From a virus: a stretch of DNA of 64,000 nt. This document shows, piece after piece, positions 47,976 to 55,439 of the stretch. Under the pieces are notes generated by a model that did not search any database, had not been told where the DNA came from, and saw only the letters and a program-made list of their open reading frames with translations. Where the stretch lies: positions 1 through 64,000 of IMG/VR virus record IMGVR_UViG_3300017781_004450. One strand, given 5' to 3'. The first letter of the stretch is position 1, and each line of letters begins with the position of its first letter. The position numbers and the translations under genes were made by a program.

Positions 47976-48861
47976 GAGGGATGTCAGCGGCACAAGTACA
48001 CCACTTACGAGTACAAGTTATCCAATCTTCCGGTTGTTCAAAACTACCGTCATAAATGTTACCTATACTTCCGCCAACTCTACAAGTAGCACGGTGAACT
48101 TCACCGTCCCAATTAATCATTAGGCTTTCTATACCTGCACTACACTTCCAACCTTCAAATTGATTTAGATGTTTTTTAATAACATCGTTGGCATGCATTT
48201 CTTCTTTATCGTCAATAATAACATTAGGCTTTGCTGTTGATGTTTGATTAAGTATCCATTCTAAATCTTTACCTTCATATTTTAAATCATCAAACACATC
48301 ATGGTCACCTTCTGTCCATCGTATTCGTCTTACAACATAAGGAATGCTGTGTCCGTCAAACATTGTAGCACATTCTTTTACTCTATCCATAAGTTTATGA
48401 TGTGCCATTAAGTTGACTTGAAATGGCTTTTTTGTATATGCACCTTCATTTATCTGAGAAAACATTAATACAGTTTCTGCACATCTTCTCCAATGTTCAT
48501 CGTCTTCTACATGCAAACTAAACACAATATGATTTACATTAAGATCACTGTAGTACTGTGCTGTCCGTGTGCCGTTAGTAGTTACATTGATCCAATCAAC
48601 ACGCTGACTTGCATGATCAACAAGTTCCGTAAACTTTGGGTGTACGCAAGGTTCACCGCCTGTAAAACTTACACGCATTGATTTATCAATTTCAGATAGT
48701 GCATCAACTGCATCTAACAATACTTTAATATTTGTATGTGGGCTGGTGTTATCGTGTATTTCTGTTGGGCAGTAACTACAATCAAAGTTACAACGTTTGC
48801 CAAGGTTCCACTCAACATGAACACTATCTTGATGCGGCCATTTGCTTATTACTTTATGCAT
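47950..48861 (-). CDS. radical SAM protein F
   Basis: A 303-residue radical SAM protein with Cys24, 28 and 31 (GKRCNFDCSYCPT), 'VSFTGGEPCVHPKFTELVDH' and 'INVTTNGTRTAQYY'. The C-terminal block 'GWKCSAGIESLMINWDGEVH' then 'RATCRVGG' and 'TRKWCTCAADIP' parallels that of protein E. A consensus sigma70 promoter and an AAAGG ribosome site lie upstream. So this member of the island can be transcribed early, unlike most others. Confidence 0.9.
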   Translation of the reverse strand: MHKVISKWPHQDSVHVEWNLGKRCNFDCSYCPTEIHDNTSPHTNIKVLLDAVDALSEIDKSMRVSFTGGEPCVHPKFTELVDHASQRVDWINVTTNGTRTAQYYSDLNVNHIVFSLHVEDDEHWRRCAETVLMFSQINEGAYTKKPFQVNLMAHHKLMDRVKECATMFDGHSIPYVVRRIRWTEGDHDVFDDLKYEGKDLEWILNQTSTAKPNVIIDDKEEMHANDVIKKHLNQFEGWKCSAGIESLMINWDGEVHRATCRVGGSIGNIYDGSFEQPEDWITCTRKWCTCAADIPLTKELSIS

Positions 48862-49658
48862 TGTACACCTTTAACTTCATTATATTTTTTTAAATGTGTT
48901 ATGTCAATATCTTCAATTAGATCTGCTACAGGAATCATTCCTAAATTAAAATTTTTAAATTTAAATGATTGTAACTTTATCCATAAATTTATATAAATTT
49001 TTCTTAGTAAGTACATTGGATAAGGTATTGTAGGACCAAACTTAACCATAAAATCTGCACTATAAAATTCTTGAGGTCTTATTCCTTTGGCTACACCATC
49101 TTTGTCTTTAAAGATATCTAAAACTGTTTTTCCAACTTGACAATAATTTATGTATACAGTTCCGTGAGTCCATTGAAATGTAAAGTGTTTCATATCTTCT
49201 TGTGATAGGTTCATCACAGGTCTATCTTTAAAAGTAACTACTACTGTAGGATGATTCGTTGTTCGTAACTCTGCTTCTAATTTATGTATAAGAATATTAA
49301 AACGCTCTACGCATTTTTGTATTTTCTTTGGAGAATTATTAAACCATTCTGTTCCTATGGTTGCTTCGCCACGTAAGTCTTCAAAAAATTTATGCAGATA
49401 GTTTAAATCTTGTTGCATACTAGTACTATTAGTACTGATATATCGATCAATATAAACTCCACTGTGTTTTATTTCTTTAATACATTGATTAAGTTCATCA
49501 ATAAGATTATGCGTACCCCAGTTAGTAAATCTATCTATTTCGTATAATTTATAATTTTTTAAAAGTTCTTTGTGCCATTTTTTAGCAATACTAGTATTTC
49601 TAACTTTAAATGGTATACTAGTATCTTCTTTGCCGTTTGTTAATATAAGGTTAAACAT
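48849..49658 (-). CDS. unknown protein sandwiched between radical SAM genes
   Basis: A 269-residue protein with no family that I can name. It starts 'FNLILTNGKEDTSIPFKVRN', has a helical middle (YLHKFFEDLRGEATIGTEWF) and a C-terminal region with 'MNLSQEDMKHFTFQWTHGTV', 'RPQEFYSADFMVKFGPTIPY' and a Lys/Phe-rich segment. It contains few cysteines and no CxxC cluster, so it is not itself a radical SAM enzyme. It overlaps gene G by 8 bases and gene F by 13 bases, so it is made with them. A binding partner, chaperone or substrate of the enzymes is possible from position only. Confidence 0.6.
   Translation of the reverse strand: MFNLILTNGKEDTSIPFKVRNTSIAKKWHKELLKNYKLYEIDRFTNWGTHNLIDELNQCIKEIKHSGVYIDRYISTNSTSMQQDLNYLHKFFEDLRGEATIGTEWFNNSPKKIQKCVERFNILIHKLEAELRTTNHPTVVVTFKDRPVMNLSQEDMKHFTFQWTHGTVYINYCQVGKTVLDIFKDKDGVAKGIRPQEFYSADFMVKFGPTIPYPMYLLRKIYINLWIKLQSFKFKNFNLGMIPVADLIEDIDITHLKKYNEVKGVQCIK
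48879..48907 (-). promoter_or_regulatory. sigma70 promoter (TTGACA-N17-TATAAT) inside the island
   Basis: Perfect consensus on the minus strand: -35 at 48902-48907, -10 at 48879-48884, spacer 17 bases, inside the 3' end of the 269-aa gene and 18 bases before the ATG of radical SAM gene F. Confidence 0.7.
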
Positions 49659-50919
49659 AAGGAGCGAACTCAGGGTTGGCTGTGAGAAAGTCTTGCCCCC
49701 TAGTTTTATCTAAATTATGGTTGAATGCTATACAGTCTTGCCAATGTGTGTCGTGCATACATTTAGCCTGTAAAAAATTAATGTTGTCTTGTATTTGTTG
49801 TAGAGTAACTTTTTTAAGCAATTCATTTTCTTTTATAGCATCATAATTTAAAACTTTAGTTTTCATTGCTTCTAAGTCTTTTATTACTTTTTCTTTTAGT
49901 TCTGGCGGCACTACTTGTGCTGACAAAGACATAGGATAGTTTACTCTATGTGAGTAAAATATAATACCCATATCATTTAAGAAATAATCAATAACATCAC
50001 AAATCTGCATAATGTTATTTGCTTGGACTGTAAAAGCGCCTACTACTCTACTTACGTTAGGAAAGCTCTTAAATACTTTTACGTTTTCTTCTACTTCACT
50101 AAACTTACCATTGCCTCTAATATATTCATATGTATCATGCAAACCATCTATACTTATATTTACTGCAACACTTTTAAACTTAGGCCAGTAGTCATGAATA
50201 GTACGTCCACCTTTAATACCTAATGTTGTGCCGTTAGTAGCATACTTAATTTCTATATTTTCTCCATACTCTGCTAGTCTATCTAAAATTTTATAGTGGT
50301 ATGGATCCATCAATGGTTCACCGCCTGCAAATTCTACACGCCTAAAGAAAGGCAATAGTTTTTCAAAACTACTCCACCAGTTATCTGAGTTATCAAACGG
50401 ACCTATATACTTTCCAGGTGTATCAACTAGTTTTTCAACAGTAGGAATAAGATAGTTGTTTTCTTTTTTATAAAATTCAGTAACTTGATTCCAATCTTTC
50501 CATTGTGTGCTATCTAATGGATTGCACATACGACACTTTAAATTACAAAGATTGTTAAGTTTTATTTCCATAGTAGGAAGTTCAAACGGCATTGTATAAT
50601 CTTCGTTTAAAGCGTCTAAAGCATCAGGGTATAAGTTTACCCTTGCTTCAGGTATTACTCCTGCTATATGACGCTGTCGTAAGCTCTCTACACCCTGATC
50701 TTCAAGATCAAAGCACGGCTTACAAACATCTGGTCGCTCGTCATTCATTACCTGGCGTCTGACTTCTTTCATCTTGTCGCCATTCCACACTTCTTCTACT
50801 GTTTCATTTTGTATCCAACCAATTGGTTGACTACGACAGCATACCTTAATGGCTCCGTCTTCTCTTGTTGCCAAGCCTGTAAAAGGGTGCATACAAAATG
50901 TTTTACTTTTGCATGGCAT
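49651..50919 (-). CDS. radical SAM protein G with N-terminal twitch/SPASM-type domain
   Basis: A 422-residue protein with the same permuted order as protein D. The N-terminal auxiliary site is Cys9, 27, 28, 66 and 69 (TFCMHPFTGLATRED; KVCCRS; VCKPCF). The radical SAM triad is Cys125, 129 and 132 (NNLCNLKCRMCNP), followed by 'VEFAGGEPLMDPYHY', 'IKYATNGTTLGI' and 'AVNISIDGLHDTYEYIRG'. The C-terminal 100 residues are helical with two more cysteines. It is coupled to the PP-loop gene upstream (17-base overlap). Confidence 0.9.
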   Translation of the reverse strand: MPCKSKTFCMHPFTGLATREDGAIKVCCRSQPIGWIQNETVEEVWNGDKMKEVRRQVMNDERPDVCKPCFDLEDQGVESLRQRHIAGVIPEARVNLYPDALDALNEDYTMPFELPTMEIKLNNLCNLKCRMCNPLDSTQWKDWNQVTEFYKKENNYLIPTVEKLVDTPGKYIGPFDNSDNWWSSFEKLLPFFRRVEFAGGEPLMDPYHYKILDRLAEYGENIEIKYATNGTTLGIKGGRTIHDYWPKFKSVAVNISIDGLHDTYEYIRGNGKFSEVEENVKVFKSFPNVSRVVGAFTVQANNIMQICDVIDYFLNDMGIIFYSHRVNYPMSLSAQVVPPELKEKVIKDLEAMKTKVLNYDAIKENELLKKVTLQQIQDNINFLQAKCMHDTHWQDCIAFNHNLDKTRGQDFLTANPEFAPYV

Positions 50920-51640
50920 TCATTACTCCCCATTGTCTTTCTTGACACCAAAAACATTTTTTGCATGTTGGTACATACTGTCCAGGTGTGTATGTTGTAT
51001 AATCTAGTCCTTTAAAAACTTCTGGATATGCATCATTGTCGCCTTCACAACTTCTAGTGATGTTTAACAGTTCAGCAATATCATTTTTTATGTATTGTTC
51101 TATAACCCAGTCTTTCTTACTTGCAACAAACGGATGGCAAACTGTTACTCCCATGTGTTCCATTATAGTATCTATAGTAGGTTCTTGTCTATCGCTCATT
51201 GCACCATCAAATTCTACATCTGGATTTAGTGTCACTGCTGCATACCAAGCATCTAAGTTTACCTTGTGTGCAAGATATTCGTTAAAAGACCTCAATATAA
51301 TTCTGTTACCTGGTTTCATTTTTCCGTAGGCATCTTTAATCATAGTTGAATTAGGCTCTTCAAGTTCAGGCGGTATAAAATTAACATGCCTTTCAAATTC
51401 AAGATCAGGAAAGTATCCCACAAACCAATCAAATACTTCTGCTGAAATATGTTCTTGCCATGGGCGTGATTTCCACATTCTAACTTGTGTGCTGATGTGT
51501 ACCTTGCAGTTGTCATGTAGATTTTTGCAAATCAAGTACGCAAGTAACGCACTATCTGCTCCTCCACTTAAACTAATACCAATGTTTTTCCATTTTATAT
51601 CGACTGGAATGGACACATTGTCGATCTTTATCTTACGCAT
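50903..51640 (-). CDS. PP-loop ATPase with C-terminal zinc-type cysteines (QueC-like)
   Basis: A 245-residue N-type ATP pyrophosphatase with the PP-loop SLSGGADSALLAYLI (residues 23-37). The tail 'YVPTCKKCFWCQERQWGV' has the CxxCxxC pattern of QueC zinc sites, and 'RSCEGDNDAYPEVF' lies before it. QueC makes preQ0 from 7-carboxy-7-deazaguanine and ammonia; other PP-loop enzymes adenylate carboxylates for amidation. The match to QueC is incomplete. The frame extends to 51655, but a late box ends 5 bases before the ATG at 51640, supporting that start. It leads into radical SAM gene G. Confidence 0.7.
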   Translation of the reverse strand: MRKIKIDNVSIPVDIKWKNIGISLSGGADSALLAYLICKNLHDNCKVHISTQVRMWKSRPWQEHISAEVFDWFVGYFPDLEFERHVNFIPPELEEPNSTMIKDAYGKMKPGNRIILRSFNEYLAHKVNLDAWYAAVTLNPDVEFDGAMSDRQEPTIDTIMEHMGVTVCHPFVASKKDWVIEQYIKNDIAELLNITRSCEGDNDAYPEVFKGLDYTTYTPGQYVPTCKKCFWCQERQWGVMNAMQK

Positions 51641-51645
51641 AACGA

Positions 51646-51653
51646 TATTTACC
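51646..51653 (-). promoter_or_regulatory. late -10 box, leaderless (GGTAAATA-N5-ATG)
   Basis: GGTAAATA on the minus strand, spacer TCGTT, ATG at 51640. It drives the PP-loop/radical SAM G operon. It pairs with the opposite box at 51682-51689. Confidence 0.6.
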
Positions 51654-51681
51654 AAGTTTTATACGCACATATCGTAGTTCC

Positions 51682-51689
51682 GGTAAATA
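51682..51689 (+). promoter_or_regulatory. late -10 box, leaderless (GGTAAATA-N5-ATG)
   Basis: GGTAAATA on the plus strand, spacer TGCAT, ATG at 51695. An in-frame ATG at 51689 overlaps the box and is therefore unlikely to be the start. Confidence 0.6.
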
Positions 51690-51694
51690 TGCAT

Positions 51695-52351
51695 ATGATC
51701 CAAAATACCAAATATACAGTACCTTTAGAGGTGATAGAGGGTGTAATGGGCGATGTTTACGAAATAGGAAAGTTTAATATTTCAGAACAGACTGGCAGTT
51801 TCTTTTATGATCCTTGGCAGTTAAAACCAGAGTACTTGGGTACACAATGGGAATCTATTTGGAATAGTTTACCAGAACCTAAAGGACAAGCTAGAATTAT
51901 TATTTTAGAATCGCCTAGTTGCTATACTTCACATGCAGACATTGACAATCGATGGCACTTAAATTTATGTGGCGACGAAGCCTATCTTATTGACTTAGAA
52001 AAAGAAGAAATGTTTAAAACTGTGCTTGACGGTAAATGGTATGACATGGACGCAGGTATTCCACACACTGCAATGAATATAGGTGCTCACATAAGAGCTC
52101 AACTAGTTGTAAGAAAGTTACTACCTAAGAATATTATTAATGATCCAAAGCATGTTAGAATAACAGGCTCAGAAGGAAACGTAAGATACGAGTTTGATAA
52201 GTATCTAAGTCCATGGTTAAACAGAGCAGCAAACAATCAAAAAGTCATTAGCAACGTAAAAGTTGTTGAGCAAGGTATAGAGTTTGACATTGAAGCAGGA
52301 TTAGTAAATCAAATTCCTGTTCCACCAAATATGAAATTAATAACGGTGTAA
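51695..52351 (+). CDS. aspartyl/asparaginyl-hydroxylase- or cupin-type oxygenase-like protein
   Basis: A 218-residue double-stranded beta-helix candidate. 'CYTSHADIDNRWHLNLCGDE' supplies an HxD pair, 'YDMDAGIPHTAMNIGAHI' the distal His, and 'RAQLVVRKLL' the terminal strand with an Arg that could bind 2-oxoglutarate. The order HxD...H is that of Fe(II)/2-oxoglutarate oxygenases. The C-terminal 60 residues are extra. It is transcribed from a leaderless late box, divergent from the PP-loop gene. The reaction and substrate are unknown. Confidence 0.65.
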   Translation: MIQNTKYTVPLEVIEGVMGDVYEIGKFNISEQTGSFFYDPWQLKPEYLGTQWESIWNSLPEPKGQARIIILESPSCYTSHADIDNRWHLNLCGDEAYLIDLEKEEMFKTVLDGKWYDMDAGIPHTAMNIGAHIRAQLVVRKLLPKNIINDPKHVRITGSEGNVRYEFDKYLSPWLNRAANNQKVISNVKVVEQGIEFDIEAGLVNQIPVPPNMKLITV

Positions 52352-52681
52352 TACCAATAAAGTATTTGCACTAACTTCTATTACAGTTCTTCCTTTATTT
52401 TTACGTTTTACTTCTTCCATCATAGCAGTATTGCATACATGAATGGCAGCATAGTTTAGATTATGCTCTTTTACTTTTTCAATAAGTGTAGAATACTTTT
52501 GTTGCACATCACTGCTAATTGTTAAAGATTCATCGTAAATTTTTAGTAGATACCAATCACTTATGTAAAAAGCAGCGTCACTGTTACCGTTTGTTTCTAC
52601 TAGTATTTTAACATCATCAGGTATATCGTTATAACCTTTTGCGGTCTGCCTGAATTCTTTAATAGTAGCACTTTTTAGCAT
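52337..52681 (-). CDS. unknown 114-aa protein
   Basis: The frame extends to 52735, but a late box ends 5 bases before the ATG at 52681 (MLKSATIKEFRQTAKGY), which is the better start. The product is a small alpha/beta protein (IYDESLTISSDVQQKYSTLI, YAAIHVCNTAMMEEVKRKN) with one cysteine. It converges with the oxygenase gene (15-base overlap) and sits alone on the minus strand. Function not recognised. Confidence 0.55.
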   Translation of the reverse strand: MLKSATIKEFRQTAKGYNDIPDDVKILVETNGNSDAAFYISDWYLLKIYDESLTISSDVQQKYSTLIEKVKEHNLNYAAIHVCNTAMMEEVKRKNKGRTVIEVSANTLLVLHRY

Positions 52682-52686
52682 AAGTA

Positions 52687-52694
52687 TATTTATT
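52687..52694 (-). promoter_or_regulatory. late -10 box, leaderless (AATAAATA-N5-ATG)
   Basis: AATAAATA on the minus strand, spacer TACTT, then the ATG at 52681. Confidence 0.55.
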
Positions 52695-52710
52695 ATATGG
52701 AGTATTGGCA

Positions 52711-53622
52711 ATGAAAATTTTAATGACAGGATCATCTGGATTCATAGGTTCTCATTTATCCGAAAGACTAAAGAATCACGAAGTGCATCATTTGAAAAGC
52801 GATTTGCTAGATCATCAATCAGTTGCTGGCGAAGTATTATTAGTAAAACCTGATATTATTGTTCATCTTGCTGCACGTACAGAAGTCGAACAAAGTTTTT
52901 ACGAGCAGATTACATTTAGTGAAATTAATTATGTTGGCACAGTTAACTTAATTGAAACAGCAGCCAAGGTAAAAAATTTAAGAAACTTTGTGTTTGCAAG
53001 TACAATGGAAGTGTACGGGTGGCAACCTATTTCAGATGAAATTGAAGAACACGGTACACCAAAGCAATCTATAGCATTTGACGAAAACACTGTTCCTAAT
53101 CCTAATGCTCCGTATGCAGTTGCAAAGTATGGTTGTGAAAAGTATTTAGAATATGCACATCGTTGTTATGACTTTCCTTTTACAGCTCTAAGGCAAACAA
53201 ACTGCTATGGCAGAAAGGATAATGAGTTTTTTGTAACTGAACAAATTATTAATCAAATGTTAACTAATCCAGACAAGTGTAACTTAGGTTATGCTGAGCC
53301 GTATCGTAATTTTATTTTTGTTGACGATATGCTAGATGCCTGGGAAACAGTAATTAACAATCCTGATAAATGTAATGACGGAAGTATTTTTACAATTGGT
53401 CCGGATAATCCTATTAAGATTAGAGACTATGCAGAACTAATTGCTAAAAAGTTAGACTGGAAAGGAACTATCAACTGGGATACAAAACTATTTCGTGCAG
53501 GAGAGATTTACTGGCTTAACTCTAACAATACACTAATTAAGAAAAAACTAGGGTGGGAACCAAAAGTTACATTAGACGAAGGACTTGATAAAACTATCGA
53601 GATATGGAAGGCTATTGTATGA
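52711..53622 (+). CDS. NAD-dependent epimerase/dehydratase (extended SDR)
   Basis: A 303-residue extended SDR of nucleotide-sugar enzymes. The NAD motif is MTGSSGFIGSHL near the N-terminus, 'DIIVHLAARTEVEQSFY' the strand-4 block, 'VFASTMEVYGW' the catalytic Ser/Thr region and YAVAKYGCEKY the YxxxK motif. 'LRQTNCYG' and 'NFIFVDDMLDAWE' are typical of sugar 4-epimerases and GDP-mannose dehydratases. The ATG at 52711 has GGAG 8 bases upstream; an in-frame TTG before it is not needed. It is followed by an ATGA-coupled kinase-like gene, so it may act on the same product as the next enzymes. Confidence 0.9.
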   Translation: MKILMTGSSGFIGSHLSERLKNHEVHHLKSDLLDHQSVAGEVLLVKPDIIVHLAARTEVEQSFYEQITFSEINYVGTVNLIETAAKVKNLRNFVFASTMEVYGWQPISDEIEEHGTPKQSIAFDENTVPNPNAPYAVAKYGCEKYLEYAHRCYDFPFTALRQTNCYGRKDNEFFVTEQIINQMLTNPDKCNLGYAEPYRNFIFVDDMLDAWETVINNPDKCNDGSIFTIGPDNPIKIRDYAELIAKKLDWKGTINWDTKLFRAGEIYWLNSNNTLIKKKLGWEPKVTLDEGLDKTIEIWKAIV

Positions 53623-54302
53623 AATGGAACCATTACTTAAAACTTGATAGCATTGGCCGTCCTTGTATGGCACAACAAACTTATGAACCTCTTGTAAGTG
53701 AAGATGGAAAAACATTTTGTAAGAACTACGGATTTCCAAACGAATACGCATATAGAGATATACAGCATCGACCATTGTATACAAAAGAAGTTGTTGATTG
53801 GTTTTTTCAAAACGAATTAACTTATCTTGAATTATTCAAAGATAAAAAGTATGCACCAGAGGTAAAAGATATAGATTACAAAAATCAAAAAATTTACATC
53901 AAGTGGTATGGTAAAAGTTGTAACCAAGTAATTTATGATACTGAAGTTGAAGAGTGGCCAGAGTATATGTGGCGTAGACAAATTAGAGATATAATTGTTG
54001 ATCAATTTGACGAAGGTATATACAAATTAACAATGTATCCACATTGTCATTATATTACAGATTACAAACAAATGAAATGTATAGACTGGTACGGCTGTGT
54101 TCCTATTGATGATCCTTATATTGAAGAAAAGTACATGCAAGGTATTATACACGATACAGCACAATTTAGGTTAGATGAAACAGGTGAGCTTGTTGAAGAC
54201 AAAATAAACTTAGAAATTATGTTTAAGCGTAGTTTAAGCACACATGTTTTATGGGGAGATCAGAATATGAGTTACATATACGAGGAGTTATTCAATGCCT
54301 AA
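53619..54302 (+). CDS. divergent kinase-like protein 1
   Basis: A 227-residue protein, paralogous to 58561-59253: both have 'TFC' near the N-terminus, a Trp-Glu-rich helix, 'PEVKDIDYKNQKIYIKWYGK' (beta-hairpin with K, like a kinase N-lobe) and 'YKLTMYPHCHYITDYKQMK' then 'IDWYG', which sits where a kinase catalytic and metal loop would be (HxD-like and DxD-like). The canonical HxDxxxxN is not present. It may be a degenerate aminoglycoside-phosphotransferase/RIO-like kinase. The start ATG at 53619 overlaps the epimerase stop (ATGA). The fold assignment is tentative. Confidence 0.5.
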   Translation: MKWNHYLKLDSIGRPCMAQQTYEPLVSEDGKTFCKNYGFPNEYAYRDIQHRPLYTKEVVDWFFQNELTYLELFKDKKYAPEVKDIDYKNQKIYIKWYGKSCNQVIYDTEVEEWPEYMWRRQIRDIIVDQFDEGIYKLTMYPHCHYITDYKQMKCIDWYGCVPIDDPYIEEKYMQGIIHDTAQFRLDETGELVEDKINLEIMFKRSLSTHVLWGDQNMSYIYEELFNA

Positions 54303-54867
54303 ATTTTTTGGTAGTACACAATCTATTATTGATTGGGATCCTATTGTAAAGAAATGTATGGAATGTACTACAGGTGATAAGAATACAGTTACAAGTGTAG
54401 TTGACCGTAGCGAAGCAGAATCAGATGGTCCACTACTTCAAAGTTATAGAGATATTATAGGAACATGGCAAGGTGCTGGTTATAATTTAGAAGAAATATA
54501 CTGGCATGACTACTATCCAGGTGAACATTTTGATATTGAAATACAAAATAAGTTTGCAAAACTAGTAAACGCACAGCCATTAAGAGTTTTTGTAAGCGAA
54601 GTTGATCCTGGGCGTAATGTTCCATATCATTGGGATGTCGAAGATAAAGAAGAAGAATGGTTATCATTAGGAGAGCTAAAACGTTGGGTATGCTTTATAG
54701 ATAAGCCAAGGTGGGGTAATGTTCTTATACTAGAAAACCAGTGCTTCCATAATGAAATACAAGGTAGCATATATGAATGGGATAATTATAGAAGCCATCA
54801 TGCAGGAACAAGTATGGGAATACACAAACAATACCTGTTTCATTTTTTAGGAAGGCCAAACAAATGA
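54295..54867 (+). CDS. Fe(II)/2OG-type (aspartyl hydroxylase-like) oxygenase 1
   Basis: A 190-residue protein paralogous to 55423-55962. Motifs: 'DPGRNVPYHWDVEDKEEEW' supplies HxD (His-Trp-Asp). 'RWVCFIDKPRWGNVLILEN' is the central beta hairpin with a conserved PxWG turn. 'QGSIYEWDNYRSHHAGTSMG' gives the distal His. This HWD...H arrangement is that of double-stranded beta-helix Fe(II)/2OG hydroxylases, e.g. aspartyl/asparaginyl beta-hydroxylase-like proteins. It overlaps both neighbours (8 and 4 bases), so it is in one operon with the alternative oxidase. Confidence 0.7.
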   Translation: MPKFFGSTQSIIDWDPIVKKCMECTTGDKNTVTSVVDRSEAESDGPLLQSYRDIIGTWQGAGYNLEEIYWHDYYPGEHFDIEIQNKFAKLVNAQPLRVFVSEVDPGRNVPYHWDVEDKEEEWLSLGELKRWVCFIDKPRWGNVLILENQCFHNEIQGSIYEWDNYRSHHAGTSMGIHKQYLFHFLGRPNK

Positions 54868-55439
54868 AAATTAGAAATGCATTAGCAATGGGAATGACAA
54901 AGTTTTTTAGATTCTTTGCAGATACATTTTTTGCTAAAAGATATGGACACAGAGCAGTTGTACTAGAAACAGTAGCAGGTGTGCCTGGTATGGTTGCAGG
55001 CATGTGGTTGCATTTTAAAAGTTTGCGTAAAATGAAAACAGGTTTTGGTCCTGATATCAGAGAGATGTTAGAAGAAGCAGAAAATGAAAGAATGCATTTA
55101 ATGTTTTTCATTGCAATTGCTAAACCTAATGTGTTTGAAAGACTATTAGTTGTGTTAGCACAAATCATTTTTATGATATTCTATTTTATAATTTACATTA
55201 TCAGTTATAGACTTGCACACAGAATGATTGCATACTTTGAAGAAGAAGCAGTTAGGAGTTATACAGACTATCTAGCAATGGTAGAGAATGGAGAAGTAGA
55301 AAATGTTCCTGCTCCACAACTAGCAATTGATTATTACAAGATGAAAAAGACTGCTAGACTGTCAGACTTAATTAAATGTGTAAGAGCAGATGAAGAACAT
55401 CACAGTAAAGTAAATCATAGGTATGCAGATGCAGATTAA
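54864..55439 (+). CDS. aox: alternative oxidase (AOX)
   Basis: A 191-residue di-iron ubiquinol oxidase that reduces O2 to water without proton pumping. The full AOX signature is present: Glu35 in LETVAGVPGMVAGM, 'HFKSLR', Glu75 and His78 in ENERMHLM, the Glu in 'YFEEEAVRSYTDYL', and Glu177 and His180 in RADEEHHSKVNH. 'ENVPAPQLAIDYY' is also typical. A central hydrophobic stretch (VLAQIIFMIFYFIIYIISY) would lie in the membrane interface. It is shorter at the N-terminus than mitochondrial AOX and closer to bacterial forms. It is tightly coupled to two oxygenase genes. Cyanophages carry the related PTOX; an AOX in this non-photosynthetic setting is notable. Confidence 0.95.
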   Translation: MKIRNALAMGMTKFFRFFADTFFAKRYGHRAVVLETVAGVPGMVAGMWLHFKSLRKMKTGFGPDIREMLEEAENERMHLMFFIAIAKPNVFERLLVVLAQIIFMIFYFIIYIISYRLAHRMIAYFEEEAVRSYTDYLAMVENGEVENVPAPQLAIDYYKMKKTARLSDLIKCVRADEEHHSKVNHRYADAD

